NCBI GenBank assembly: GCA_022539475.1
Contig: VCMS01000225.1
Span: 1 to 64,000 of the forward strand
Direction: 5' to 3'
From: Gracilaria domingensis
Lineage: Eukaryota; Rhodophyta; Florideophyceae; Gracilariales; Gracilariaceae
DNA length: 64,000 bases
This document shows, in pieces, positions 40,601 to 50,980 of this stretch. Made by a program: the position numbers and the translations under genes. The notes below the pieces were generated by a model that made no database searches, was not told the DNA's origin, and saw nothing but the letters and a program-made list of their open reading frames with translations. Positions within the stretch are counted from its first letter, which is position 1, and every line of letters begins with the position of its first letter.

Positions 40601-40655
40601 CGTTATAGATGAGGAAGGGTTCGTAACAGTGGGAATGAAAGTTTTATTCAGTTAA
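37608..40655 (+). CDS. Ankyrin-repeat protein with coiled coil and hydrophobic segment
   Basis: 1015 codons, intron-free. Residues about 40-500 form 14-15 ankyrin repeats of 33 residues ('GTTALHLAAYNEHEGVVHAL' type alternating with 'GGTPLHYAAGFATAAIVEAL' type), so the DNA has a 198-bp higher-order unit. Next comes a helical domain (about 520-640), a predicted coiled coil (about 640-710, with 'SALVSVAREINILHHRVSAL'), then a glycine-rich hydrophobic segment 'MIPVVGGALAGASFAA' (about 723-740). The tail is acidic and ends with Ser/Arg-rich 'SSRSRSPLSF'. Ankyrin repeats bind proteins; the hydrophobic segment suggests membrane contact. The first two repeats are irregular, and the decayed array upstream makes the start uncertain. 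The C-terminal domain's family is not recognised. Confidence 0.8.
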   Translation: MAECGHEAAPLPGHQSMYSAGSALGKRAATFTPKQMRLTPLYVACSLPKPQRMGKQLLGRGADIHCKTDEGWTPLQRAARYGTAAMVEALLARGADVHCRSNDGTTALHLAAYNEHEGVVHALLARGAHIHCKDDDGGTPLHYAANFATAAIVEALLARGADVQCRSNDGRTALHFAAYNEHEGVVRALLARGAHIHCKDNDGWTPLHYAARDGTAAIVDLLGARGADVHCKDNDGMTALHLVAGNEHEAVVHALLARGADIHCKDNDGGTPLHYAAGFATAAIVEALVARGSDVHCKDNDGMTALHLAAGNEHEGVAHALLSRGADIHCKENEGRTPLHYAAGFATAAMVEALVAHGADVHSRNNDGMTALHLPAGNGHEEVVHALLARGADIHCKDNKGLTPLHYAAGFATAAMVEALVARGADVHCRGNDGTTVLHLAAYNEHEKVVQALVAHGANIHSVDNDGNTPLHEAASEANEAVTLELWRAGADPLRKNIKGETPLSLLPSQSTLLERMRRPITELQKLWLVAQTAAITAPKLLAALQAEHITSFSDFVLAHHLLLLAVRQRVLTRFQVATFGGSRDYLLENVYLPVTKFSLSNEHKFWLSGLLSYAERQRFIRDGNAALVKIVADLRSEIRHVRLEMQSALVSVAREINILHHRVSALEQWTNEAAKSFEQLCEGQQQMVSDMKNMAASLQELHGLLKKQQRNRSIAGVLAFCLSMIPVVGGALAGASFAATEVAFGMNLEQVSSGASSAITEIMAVDISNFQTVSVLMSDQYVSRLDPVARKRVEAVVEQTDFKTLPNLQERLTVMVEDLKDSDHFQEPEEDEMETELRQRFNVLASRSRSGEEMATAQDAILELQHILQTYLDQAGTGVTVDVVDVEDVALENMNDSGLMDMDAFIKSFHELQEKYPSRKRQREPPELRQRFRNASGTKDVLHIKLAKRLLQVLFDSSSGEQGSSRSRSPLSFTRTNVEWNESEVESLLTDHGRDANVIDEEGFVTVGMKVLFS
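37794..39000 (+). repeat. 198-bp higher-order repeat within the ankyrin gene
   Basis: 'acattcactgcaaag' or a close variant recurs at about 37992, 38190, 38388, 38586, 38784 and 38982, exactly every 198 bp. Each unit encodes two different ankyrin repeats. Confidence 0.95.
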
Positions 40656-40880
40656 TGTGTCCACGATGCTAGTTGGGCTTTTCCTGCGCTTTTCTGAACC
40701 TAGTTAGCATCGCCGTTTCAAAAAAGAACTCGAACTCGTCGCAGTCTAGAGATCTACAGATACAATGCTTCGAGAAAGATCTAATATCAAGAAATGAGCC
40801 TCGGCAGCTTGTCCAAGCCGGTGGAACTGAAGCCGCGAGATGTGGCACACATTACTTGAGCGAATTCCACGTAGTATCAG

Positions 40881-41543
40881 TTGGGGAAGATGGATAAACA
40901 TTGTTTTTTAGTTAAGCTATCCTCTCTAAATGCCAGACGGTCAGATTTGAAGATTCCAGAGATTAGAGATTGTGGCCATTATGGAGGTTACCCATTCTGT
41001 GTAATGACCAAATTTGGTAAGAGCGTTGATCAGTTGTGGCGGGAGGCCAAATTCCGTTTCTCTAACCTCACCATACTCAGGATTACACTGTGTGTCTTGA
41101 AAACTCTGAAAGATCTCCACTCATGTAGAGTGGTACACGGTGATATTCAAGGAAAAAATATTGTATCTGCTGGCCCCGGACAAAAAAAGAATGCTGTCTT
41201 TTTTATTGGTTTCGGGCAATGTCGTTCTCTCGATGAGGAATCGCGGATGCGAGATGTAGCAAACACACTCAACCTCATGGGACGAATGCTTTCGAATGGA
41301 AGGAGGGCTCTTCTCTCAAAAATGGATTTTGTCATAGAGGAATGGACTGAGCCAACAGACGCCAGGAAAGAATTGGTCCGTCATAATCTTGAAGAGACGT
41401 ATAGGATCAGAAGCAGCGAAGGAAATCCTTTGCCAGGCGAAGTTCGTGCCCTGGTAAACGAATTCCTGCAGAACCGGAGTCCAAAATACCATCGTATGAT
41501 AGATCTCCTGGAAAGCGCGATAAAATGGAACTCTTATCTGTAA
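40881..41543 (+). pseudogene. Kinase-like gene A, truncated duplicate
   Basis: From about 40908 this matches 57289-57924, the 3' three quarters of the kinase-like gene at 57088. The N-terminal lobe up to the glycine loop and ATP lysine is missing and replaced by unrelated sequence, so it cannot fold as a kinase. It keeps 'VVHGDIQGKNIV' and the altered 'GFG' motif. Twelve differences from the full copy fall in 40,940-41,240 and nearly none after that. The ATG at 40881 is fortuitous. Confidence 0.85.
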
Positions 41544-41923
41544 CGACCACAGATTTTTTGCTTTATCTCAATTGATTGATGACGAGTGTTGAGTCGAGCG
41601 GAACAAATACGCCGGGAGTTCATCCGAATTCCCGTCGTGTAGAGTCTGATTAACCCATGCAGTACTATTGATCCTTTTTTGACTTGTTGGTTTTCAACAA
41701 ATGACTCTTGCCTCATGTTCTCCTCTTCGGTTATGCTCATAAACCAAATCATAGGTATGAGAAACTAACGCCATTCTTACTCATAAATTTTCCTCCGCTC
41801 TTCAAACTCGCAGCGCTGTGTATGACTGTTTAGAACGACGAAGGAAGTTACACATCGTGGCATATTCTACTTCTGAATGCATTCTCACGACAATATTTTT
41901 CTTTTTTCATATCACAGCTCGTC

Positions 41924-42834
41924 ATGGATAAAAAGAAAAACGTTCTTCACAACTACAGGCCAGTCGTAATTGAAAAAACCTCAGGAGCCATGAGTGTTCT
42001 TGACATGAATTTAGAGAATGATATCGTAAGCAACAGATGGCGTGTAAGAGATGAGATTGGATCTGGTGCAGACGGCATTGTATATTCAGTTACTGACCTC
42101 CAGGGGGAACACAACTCAGCTCTCATAAAGTTTGCCAGCTCTCTTGATGACCATCCAGCTACAGTGCGCATAGCAAGAGACGTACTTGTGCGTGAAAGAG
42201 ACATCCTTCTATACTTGAACAACAGGGCACCTCATTTGAAGGTGCCAACGGTACTCGACTACGGTCTCCATAAAGCACATCCATACTTTGTTATGAACAA
42301 GCTCGGTACAAGTGTTGGAAGGCTGTGGGTGAATGCCGGCAACATTTTTCAAATTGGACCATATTCAAAATATCATATGACGTGTTGAACAACTTAAAAG
42401 ATCTCCATTCAAATGGGGTTTCACATGGCGATATCCACGGAAACAACATTGTGTTATCTGTTGCGCCGGGACAACACCAGAGTACTGTCCATCTGATTGA
42501 TTTTGGTCTCTCGAAACGCCTGACACCGGAATTGCAGATGCGAGATGTAGCAGACGCGCTTAAATATATGGCACGACTGCTTTCAAATGGTACTTGTTCA
42601 CTTTTGTCCGAAGCGCACTTTATGCCATGTGTATGGACTGAACCAACAGCCGCCATGCGGGAAGAAGTTCGTCACAATCTTGAAGAGGTTTATGCGATAC
42701 GACGCAGAGAAGGGAATCCTTTGCCGAACGAACTGCGGATTCTGGTAACTGAATTCTTGCAGGACAAACCTCCGAACTACACTCGCATGAATGCTCTGTT
42801 GCGGAGAGCGATGAGAGGAATAGAAAACAGCTAA
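41924..42834 (+). pseudogene. Kinase-like gene B, frameshifted (copy 1)
   Basis: The first frame (41924-42388) carries a glycine loop 'GSGADGIVYS', the ATP lysine in 'ALIKFAS' and 'PYFVMNKLGTSVGRLW'. The second frame (42325-42834) carries 'GVSHGDIHGNNIV' (catalytic Asp and Asn) and an intact 'LIDFGLSKRL'. Compared with kinase-like gene A, one base is missing near 42340-42350. The HGD...N and DFG layout with 'GDI' resembles casein kinase 1/VRK-type kinases. The same frameshift is in copy 2, so it predates the duplication. An intron at this place is a less likely reading. Confidence 0.8.
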
Positions 42835-43003
42835 AGAAACGGGTTTGATCGAGATTAGAGCTTTTGTACACACATAGACTTCATATAAATGATTTTGTTC
42901 TCTTTGGAAGTATAAACTATGCGGTTCTTAAGAATCTTTAGCCTGAGTGTTTTCCACTCACGCGAAAGACAGCATGCCCATTGCTAAGAGAATAAAGTTT
43001 AGC

Positions 43004-43376
43004 TTATACGCCTAGTTCCGTAGCAAAGCGCTCGGCGGCGAACTCTGCAAGCATGTAGACCGATGCCATTGGTCCCGCCGATGTTGTCATGCGCCTCAGC
43101 GAGGACGCATCTACGACGTACAGATTGCTTGTGCCCTTGACCTTCAGCTTTCCGTCTAATGTGCTCCCAACCGAGCATGCACCCACGTGATGAAGCGCGA
43201 AGGAAGCTGATTGTTGTATGTACTGCAAAGTGATGCGTCCATCTTTCGGCGCCACAAAGCTCAAATCGAATCGCGGATCAAATCGATTATGAATCTCGAC
43301 CATACTCTTTAGACATCTGGTCATTTGAGCGATCTCTTTCCGACTGGACAGCATGTTCAAGTGTACTTTGGGCGGA
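43004..43376 (-). pseudogene. GMC oxidoreductase, C-terminal fragment (copy 1)
   Basis: The last part of the enzyme encoded at 59385-61175 (minus strand): the His motif 'LHHVGACSVG' and the FAD-contact segment 'LYVVDASSLRR'. It is cut at 43376, where the duplication ends, and lacks the FAD-binding N-terminus. Confidence 0.92.
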
Positions 43377-44903
43377 AATGGGCCTCATGAAGTTCTTCGA
43401 TGGTGTTGAACGTCATTTTCGGTTTCACATGGTATACTTTTCCGGGGATGAGCCAGAAATAGCTAAAGTTTCTGGCCTTCAAGGGCACAATGGCAAATCA
43501 CCTTGTAGAAATTGCGAGATACGGGGCGTGTACTCTGAAAAATCCCGACACTACTACTTGCCATCTCAAATATCATCCCAAAGCGAGAAGGAGGTGATTG
43601 AGGAAGTCTATGACCCTGCGAACTTGCCATCTCGATCTGTCTCCAAATGTTACGCTGTGATGGATTCTCTTGAAACTCCAAGGACAATGAGGCAAATGAA
43701 AGAGATCCAAACGAACACAGGAATTGGCCACAGATCTTCTATATTCAAAGTACCAGGTTTGGTTCCGTTCTCGTCCTTTCGAAATGACCCAATGCATTTA
43801 TTCACAAACTTCGGGAAGTCACTGATCCTTCGCATGGTTACAGAGAAGGCAGAGGAGTATTTTGTTTCGGAAGCCTGTCTTAATCTCATGGATCATTCTC
43901 TTATGAGCACGTACTCACACTCATCCAGTGCAATCATAAAGGAGAAGCCCCTTTCTTTCACGCAGTTTTCAAAGTGGAAGGCCAACCCTGTTATGCAGTT
44001 TTTCTCATTGAGTTCTTTGAGCGTTTTGGATGGCCATGTCAGCAGCTTCGTTATGGATGGAATTCACTTCTTCTCACAACTTGTAGATCTCTGCTCTACT
44101 GCAGCAGTGAGCCAGCGTGAAATCGAAAGTGTTCGAGAGTGTGCACTCAATTTTTTTCAGTTCTTTGAACGAACGTTCGTGAAGTATGATCAAACCCGAT
44201 TGCACTGGTGCCTGTCTGTTTTTCACTCTCTTCTTCATCTTCATGAAGACATGAAAAGGTATGGGCCACTCACTGGTGTCTCACAGTACTGGGTAAAAAG
44301 GTATATCGGATGGAATAAGAACAGGTTGTCGTCAAGGCAGAGAGCAGCTGAAGCGATGTTCCTGCGAGAGAAGACCAGGGAGTCACTCAAGTACTTCTTT
44401 GATGATCACTTCACCGTTCTGAACACTGACAGATCCGAAGATGATGATGCAAACTTTCTGAAGGGTCCTTGCCGCATTATACCTTTCCCCACAAACTCAG
44501 TCTACGACATTCGTTTCCGTCGAATGTTCATTCACTATTTGAGGCGAAAGTACGTTGGTATGAGCGAAAAAGATATTCGTCGGGTTTGTTCACGGGTTGA
44601 AAGGGTTACTCTTTGGTCATTTCTACAGGTTGACGATGAGATTTGTGGTACTCAGAAGATCGGTTGTTGCTTGGCTTGGAGGGAAAGTCAAGGAGCAAAC
44701 AGAAGCGTTAGGATTGGGTTGTATCTGTTGAGATGGACGCTTCACAAATCGAGGCTGACGTCTACTACGGTAGAGTACGGTACATAATGCGGATTGAGAT
44801 GACAGCGGAGGAAGGTACGCCACTGGACACTAACCAAAGGCTACCGCAAAACTATATCTTACTGGATATGGACTGGGCAACAAATCTTAGACTTGGAACC
44901 TAA
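43377..44903 (+). pseudogene. Tnp2-type transposase, catalytic half
   Basis: Plus-strand ORF 43378-44787 (469 residues) plus a shifted ORF 44733-44903. Motifs: 'VYFSGDEPEIAKVSGLQGHN' and 'PCRNCEIRG' (the D-x-P-E and C-x2-C region), 'FRNDPMHLFTNFGKS' (D-x-M-H), and 'TRLHWCLSVFHSLLHLHEDM', as in CACTA/EnSpm Tnp2 transposases. The overlapping frame continues with 'DVYYGRVRYIMRIEM', like the YYG segment at the left edge of the window. The N-terminal half is missing; the ORF starts exactly at the end of the duplicated host block (43376). It is a truncated element. Confidence 0.8.
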
Positions 44904-47179
44904 GGTCAAATCTATTGCGACGGTAGCGCAATCTCGTCTGTCAAGTCACCCACGTTTGAAGACAAGAGCATCGTGAAGCTGTTAATAGGAATTATGGAAC
45001 GCCCGTTCAAGCCCTACGGTTATGAGGGACCCTCCAGGCGCCGAACATACTTTCTTGACCGTGCTCTTAGAGTACACAAGTTACTAAACTGTAACGCAAA
45101 GAGTTTGGACGGAGTCAACCGGAACCTCAGAGGCATCGTAAGGTCTTGAATCACATGGACAGAACATCGTTATGGTGATTGTATCACAGCTATCAAAGAC
45201 GTATTTCTCAAATGGAGCCATAAAGAAGCATAATACATACCGTTATATCTCCCACAAGTAGTTCTTCCATAGAAGCTCATCAGCTTATCATACGGTAGTG
45301 GATAGGTTGGGCGTAGGTGGTGATCAAGGGCAAGAACTGGACAAATCGCAGATGATGATTTATTGGATTGTACGGGAGCAAGACGCAAATGCGTACTGCA
45401 CAGCACCACAAATTCAAATTATGGCTTACCTGGCAATCACAATTTGTGGGTGGCCTCTTTGAGATTGTGATCTTGAAGATCTGTGGCTTTGAGCTCGAAC
45501 AGCTATATTTAAGCTACCGTCCTCTCTCGTCGCTACTCAGCCAGCAACGGTCTCGTTCTATTCCGTACTCAACCTTTCCGCTTCTGCTTTTGTTCTTGAC
45601 CCACCCACCACAATGTCCCAATCACAGTTCATGTGACATTAAATAAGCTTTAGCTTAAGTCCTATCGCGTCGACCGGGACGAGCAACTGTCCCGACGGCA
45701 GCAAAAGCCTGAATTATTTGCTGTTGCCAAGACGAAAGGACACTTCCGCCACGAGCGCGGATGTTCCGAAACTGAGTAAAGTCACTACTCTGTTCTACTT
45801 GGAGCAACGACGCTCCATCTGTTCTGGCGAAGCGGACGGAAAGGAATAAAACCGAATTATTACATACGGATTATCCGTATGAAACTCTCAATCCCGCCAT
45901 ACATTTTCATCTGCGTGGTCAGAATCGAGTGCGAATAGGAATTGAGTAGGTGGCCATCTTTTCAAAAATAAAATATAGATTTGCACGCTACTCTACATCT
46001 ACTGACAACCTCAGTTGTCCACTAGGGGCAAGTGCTGATGCTCAGCACCGCTTGGAAGGCGACGGTAGAGCAAATTCCATAGAGTTGCAGCGTTTCGAGA
46101 TGTCACACCAAACAGTGCTCAAAATTTTCGGTGCTGAAATTGGTTCGAGTTATTACGCATTCGTCGAAATATATGTATACTACAACCAGTAATGGTTGAC
46201 GCAGTTGCTCGACGATGAAAGCGAGGCATGATGCGACTTTCAGGTTGCTCTACTGACTAGAAAACAACGGGAGAGGTTAGTTGGCTTTTATCTTCAGATG
46301 GGAACTAAGTTTCATTTATTGTAAGCACTACCGAGTAGAAATGCAGTTGTTCTTGCGAACGTATACATTATAAATTATAATTCGATGGACATGAGCGTAT
46401 ATGAAAGATATTTTTCTTCAATATGAGCCCCTAGAAAAGTTGGCAATTTATTGATATATATATCTTGTTCTATCATATCTGGATTATCGATCCGAGCGTT
46501 TACAATACACACCATATGTACCCGTCTAAGATTTTTTTTGTGAAAAATATCAGTATCGATAAAAAGCACATTCTCTTTCTAAGAACATACCGTCTGTTTT
46601 TGAATTTTGAAACCAATCTCTTCATCTTCTATGAACCATTTCATTTATTGTTGACGATGATACTAGTTGTTTCTTTGAATTCTAATCTATGTCGTTGGTA
46701 TTAAACAAAAGGAAACATTGTCTTGCTTGCCAGTAGCTCTTGGTACTGTTAAAAAATTTCTAGCTATGCTAGAACAGTTTTCGTGATACAAATGGAAGAT
46801 GGGAGCGAAAGAGGACAGAAAAATGTAAACAGGATCGATTTACTACGCGACGGTAGTGCTTGAGCAGACGTCTGTGTGCTTGCCCTCCTCTTGGTCACCG
46901 TCCGAGACGAACCAAGGGGGGTACTTATGCACATTTGTAGATAGTCGTCTTCGCGCTGAGTCCAATTGTGGACGCAGGCGCAATGCAATGGTGAGCACCG
47001 CAGTCCTAAGGAGGTGAGCACAGTACATTGCTGTACTGTCTATGTTACGCATGTGCGCAAACCACACTAACGCGTCCACACACACGTGCAGTACAGATGT
47101 ACGTCTAGCGAGAGGCCGACACTTCTCGTAAGTATCAGAGCTCACCCAACTCTAACACAAATTCCCTTTCGAGATAGTA
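44904..47179. other. Spacer between Tnp2 fragment and copia remnant
   Basis: No supported gene. It contains a small palindrome at 45868-45886 (CATACGGAT/ATCCGTATG) and a TATA-like 'ctatatttaag' near 45510 in front of a C/T-rich stretch, which could belong to a solo LTR or promoter; no second copy was found to confirm this. Confidence 0.35.
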
Positions 47180-48898
47180 CTAACCTCTAGACTTAATAGG
47201 GCGGTTGAATAGAGCCGACGCGAAATCAATGGAAATCTTGCCAGAGTAAATTAGAATTTGCAACGCTTCCATCATTGGGCTGTCGGTTTTGGTGAGGGGA
47301 TCTCCATAGTTGCATTTTCCAGGGACCCAAATCATGCGCTCAATCTTCTTGGTCTCGAAATCGTAACGAATAACGCTCATATCACCGCGAATGGAGCGAT
47401 CAGTTACATTCCTGCAGGTAGACAATGTTCCGTACAGATCTTTGGAGTCAACTACGATCCAAAACCCAACTTCAAAGCCTAACAGAACACTGAATGCGCG
47501 GGCCAGCACCTCTCCCTCGTCAAATGCCTCACCGGCGGCCAGAGTTTCTGCAGACCCAATAGATTTCACAGGCCTGCGTGACCTATGGGAACTCCAGCTG
47601 ATTGTGTGAAACTCCGAATCAAGAGTCAGATCGCCAAAAAGAAGCCCGGCTACCAACCCCAAGTGGCCGTGGTCAGTAGATCTACTTGCGTCACAAAATA
47701 CAACAATACGACACTGTTTCTCACCCATAGGCCTCACGAACTTGAGCACTGACCCACGTCTCTTGAGTGCCTTGAGAACATTGACTTGCGTCACTAGGTC
47801 CTTGACAAGTGGGTTAGGCCCCTTCTGCTGCAGATACCTTACAGCATGGGCGCAAAACGGGGATGCAGCGATTCCAGGCCAGCCAATCGATCTGTTCATT
47901 GAGCGAAACGCCGAGGCCTCAAGTGCATTCAGGGGTTGCTCAAGTTGCTTTTTTCGGGTTCTGCTGAGCACGTACCCTTCAAAGGCCATGAGATTTTCTT
48001 CTCCATCGATTGAGATCGTTGCATCTTCATGTTGCTGCACTCGCAGTCCGTAGAAGTTAAATTCTCCTGGACCGTACACAGTTGTCCCAAGATGATACTG
48101 GCTCCCGATCTGCTTGATAAGGACTGATAACTTCTCCCTTTTTCCTGCAAACAGTATATCGTCGACTACTTTGACAGCCAAGATTAGCATTCGCCCGTTT
48201 TGCGTTAGATAGAAAAGTTGCGGGACGTACACGGGCTGCAGAAAGCCAAAGCTGCGAAGAACTTCGTCACTTAGTTGTTGCCATTTGGCTCCCGCGTTTG
48301 TTAGCCCATATGCAGCGGACAAAAGCAACCAGTAGTGTCGATACCTGCTTGGACATTCACATGGGGGTACAACGTAGACGTCTCGCTCGGCCTCTGTTCG
48401 CAAATAAGCGCTCTTGAAGTCAATCTTTGCAAGGCTTTACTTGGAAATTACTGCCAAAGACAGTAGAATGCGAATTCCAACTGGTGGGCACATCGCAAAC
48501 TCAGTTTTCAACAGGTCCTTCTCCCTATCTTTGTTTCCGTGAACAGCAATGCGCGCCTTGAGAGTGAGAGCTCCATAGTCACATTTCTTGACCTTATAAA
48601 AGACGTGGCTAGTGACGACATTAGCGCGACTGGGGACCTTGGACACGGGAACGACTTCCACAGTTCTCATGAAGGATTTTTCTTCCTTCTCGTACGCGTT
48701 CTGCGTGGCGTATGGAGGCAGTCCCTGGGCTTGGTGGAGCATAAACTCCTGATTGCCAAACGCTTTGAAGTAGGTGGCAATTATCTCGCGCTCATTACTG
48801 TGCAGCTCCTGGGCAGGTGAAAGTAGAAATTCGGAGGCTTCTAAGGTCTTCTCGGCTTCAGCATTCGTTTCCAGGTTGGTACTTGTTCCATTTTCCAT
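47180..48898 (-). pseudogene. Minus-strand copia RT and RNase H
   Basis: Minus strand, one frame with TAA at 48437-48439. RT motifs: 'IDFKSAYLRTEAERDVYVVP', 'AYGLTNAGAKWQQ' and the catalytic 'KVVDDILFAG'. RNase H motifs: 'IVVFCDASRSTDHGHLGL', 'GSAETLAAGEAFDEG', 'IVVDSKDLYG' and 'WVPGKCNYGDPLTK'. It differs strongly from the two copia families to its left, so it is another lineage. No LTRs were identified for it. Confidence 0.88.
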
Positions 48899-48933
48899 TC
48901 GAGTTCTTTCTTTCGTTGAAAATTTCCATTCTC

Positions 48934-49236
48934 TTAATGTAACTTCAATACTTCTTTATCTCCATCTTCGTAGTCGACAGAAAACCTGTCGGTGCGGGGG
49001 TTGTGTCCGGTGACAGTTCCGCTGTAGAACTTCTTATCTTCGGGCCAATAAACATCGATTTCATCCCCAACACTCGGATACCGTGGCCCTATGCTGCCTG
49101 GCTCCTCACCAGAGTTATCCTGCCGTTCTCGTGAAGAAGAAACATCTCTGTTATCGTCATCTTCGGTTGGTAAGGCACAGGTCTCATGCAAGGCATCGTC
49201 GAGGGTTCTGTCCATGTCATCAATGGCTTCTTGCAC
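48934..49236 (-). pseudogene. Tudor-like domain in the copia Pol linker
   Basis: Minus strand, 100 residues, frameshifted relative to both neighbours. Residues 50-100 (49089-48937) read 'GDEIDVYWPEDKKFYSGTV' then 'FSVDYEDGDKEVLKL'. This is the beta-barrel pattern of a Tudor-like domain (V-x-W...Y-x-G-x-V...V-x-Y-x-D-G-D). It sits between integrase and RT. Tudor-like folds read methylated histones or arginines, so it may guide integration; that role is inferred. Confidence 0.6.
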
Positions 49237-49244
49237 AGCAGTAG

Positions 49245-50767
49245 CTAGTTCATCGGTGCGAATTGCTGGTCTGACACTGTCCTTTCGGGTTTGCCAGGAA
49301 CAGAGACTGTCCTTCCTTCAATATCGAAAGCTAGAACAGGCTTGGGTTGAGACCAATGGCCTCGTTTCTCGTGCTGTAGCTTTATGTACACCTGTACCAA
49401 TTCGCCAACCGAGATCGGAAACTCTTGTAATGCCATGTATCGTAGGATTAGTGTCAGCTTACGCTTGGCATTGAGGGTGTTGTGTGCTTCTAATATTTCC
49501 TGTCGCACAAGAGTGCGGGAGTTTCCAGCTTCTAGGGGGCGGACGTATCCCTTCGCAAGTTCGTGAGCTGACATCAAGTCGTTCCCATAGAGGTCATTCG
49601 AGATGCGGATAGCCTGACTGATGAGCAATGTGGGATTATTACTTCGGTAGTTGCTTTCGGAATCCACCTTGAGACCGAGGAACACATCGCGAATGATCCT
49701 ATGTTTCGATTCCAGCACGTTCTTGTTGTGCCTTCGGGGTGGCAAGGGGCGTGCTTCCACTCTGTTGTCCTGCAGAAAGTTCAAGAAGATTGAATTGTTG
49801 AACGCCGGATCGAAGGTGACCGCTTCTCGTACCCAGAAAAGCGTCATCCAATGCGCGTCGAATACGTAAATTGCCAGACTCATCGAAATGTTGTCGACTA
49901 CTGAGCCTGTAGAATACCGAGTAGTGGCATCCATGATATGCATAACACAGTACTCGTCGAGATACATGTGATCAATGCATACAACATCGTTGAAACTTCT
50001 GCTCATACTGCTGAGGGACACCTTCCGGCTGTCTTGGGCTTTACCGTTGTACTGCAGACTGTGCATTCCTCTAGAGTTTGCTGGAGATAGCTGCCTACTT
50101 GCTCGTTCCACAGGCCGTTCCTCTGCAAAAGTAGCTTGATGGCGGTGTACGTGGAGTGCCCACATACGTGTCGATGAACCTTGTCGACTAAATCCTGCAG
50201 TTCGCGCCACGGTCTGTGGGATAGACCTTCGTCGAGGCGAGTGGTGGCGCAAAACATTACAGATTTGCTCAGGCTGGAGAGCGATTGATTCGGGGATGTG
50301 AAGAACGAATACGGGATGTAAGTATGCATGTCAACGTCGATCAGAGAAATTGTAGTCGGCGCTGTCGTTGAACTCCGCGGTGGTAGCTTGAGAGCATTCC
50401 CATTCAAATGCATAATGTCACAACGGCTTGTGACATTGCGACCAACCACCCACTGCGAAGATCCTTCTATAACCAGACGACGAATATTGACCACGTCACC
50501 TTCATCGCAGCTTCCAGACAGAACTATTGAACCCAGAATTGGCCTTGGCTCACTGCGATGCGAACCAGATCAATATTGCCAGTGTGTCTTGTCCGCCACT
50601 GGTTCTGGAAGTGGATCGAGGAACCCATCCCATTCTGGGCACACGAGGTCTTTTACCAGGTTAAGTTCTTCGATACCAATTCCAATGTACGGGGCAGCAT
50701 TATCGAGCATAAGTCCGTCAATGCCATGAATATTATCACCGGGATTCTCTTCTCGCAGTGTAGCCAT
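49245..50767 (-). pseudogene. Minus-strand copia protease and integrase
   Basis: Minus strand. The frame opening at 50767 has a protease-like motif 'DGLMLDNAAPYIGIG', where the D-S/T-G-A motif is D-N-A-A. A TGA follows near 50567. The same frame continues with 'WVVGRNVTSRCDI', then a zinc region 'HRHVCGHSTYTAIKLL...CTVC' (50003-50494). After a frameshift near 50000 the integrase core follows (49245-50252): Asp in 'VVCIDHMYLDEY', Asp in 'VTFDPAFNNS' and Glu in 'NVLESKHRI'. No gag is seen to the right, so the element is truncated at its 5' end. Confidence 0.8.
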
Positions 50768-50980
50768 GTTGAAGGTAAGTACCTTTTTCTGCTCTTTGTC
50801 TCCGTTTGACTTTGCTTCTAAAGACTTGAACCCGGCCTTTAACGACCGATCACGCCGATGGTCATTGGCCCAATATCCGTACTTGCCGCATCGATTAGAC
50901 TTCGTTTTCTTCTTGCGTTCTGCAATTTACTTACCACCCCGCCTGCCCGTACCATCAAAATGTAGGGCTCACAAGATAGG

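Larger units (their letters stand above)
40908..43376. repeat. Segmental duplication, copy 1 (2.47 kb)
   Basis: Direct repeat of 57289-59757, constant offset 16381. It begins inside kinase-like gene A and ends inside the GMC oxidoreductase gene, both of which are complete only in copy 2. Copy 1 is therefore the derived one. Its right end abuts Tnp2 transposase sequence at 43377. Confidence 0.97.

Noticed and set aside
46868-46885. Sequence resembling the end of the 12.9-kb transposon (ACGTCTGTGTGCTTGC)
   Set aside because: No matching opposite end or subterminal motif was found nearby; probably chance.
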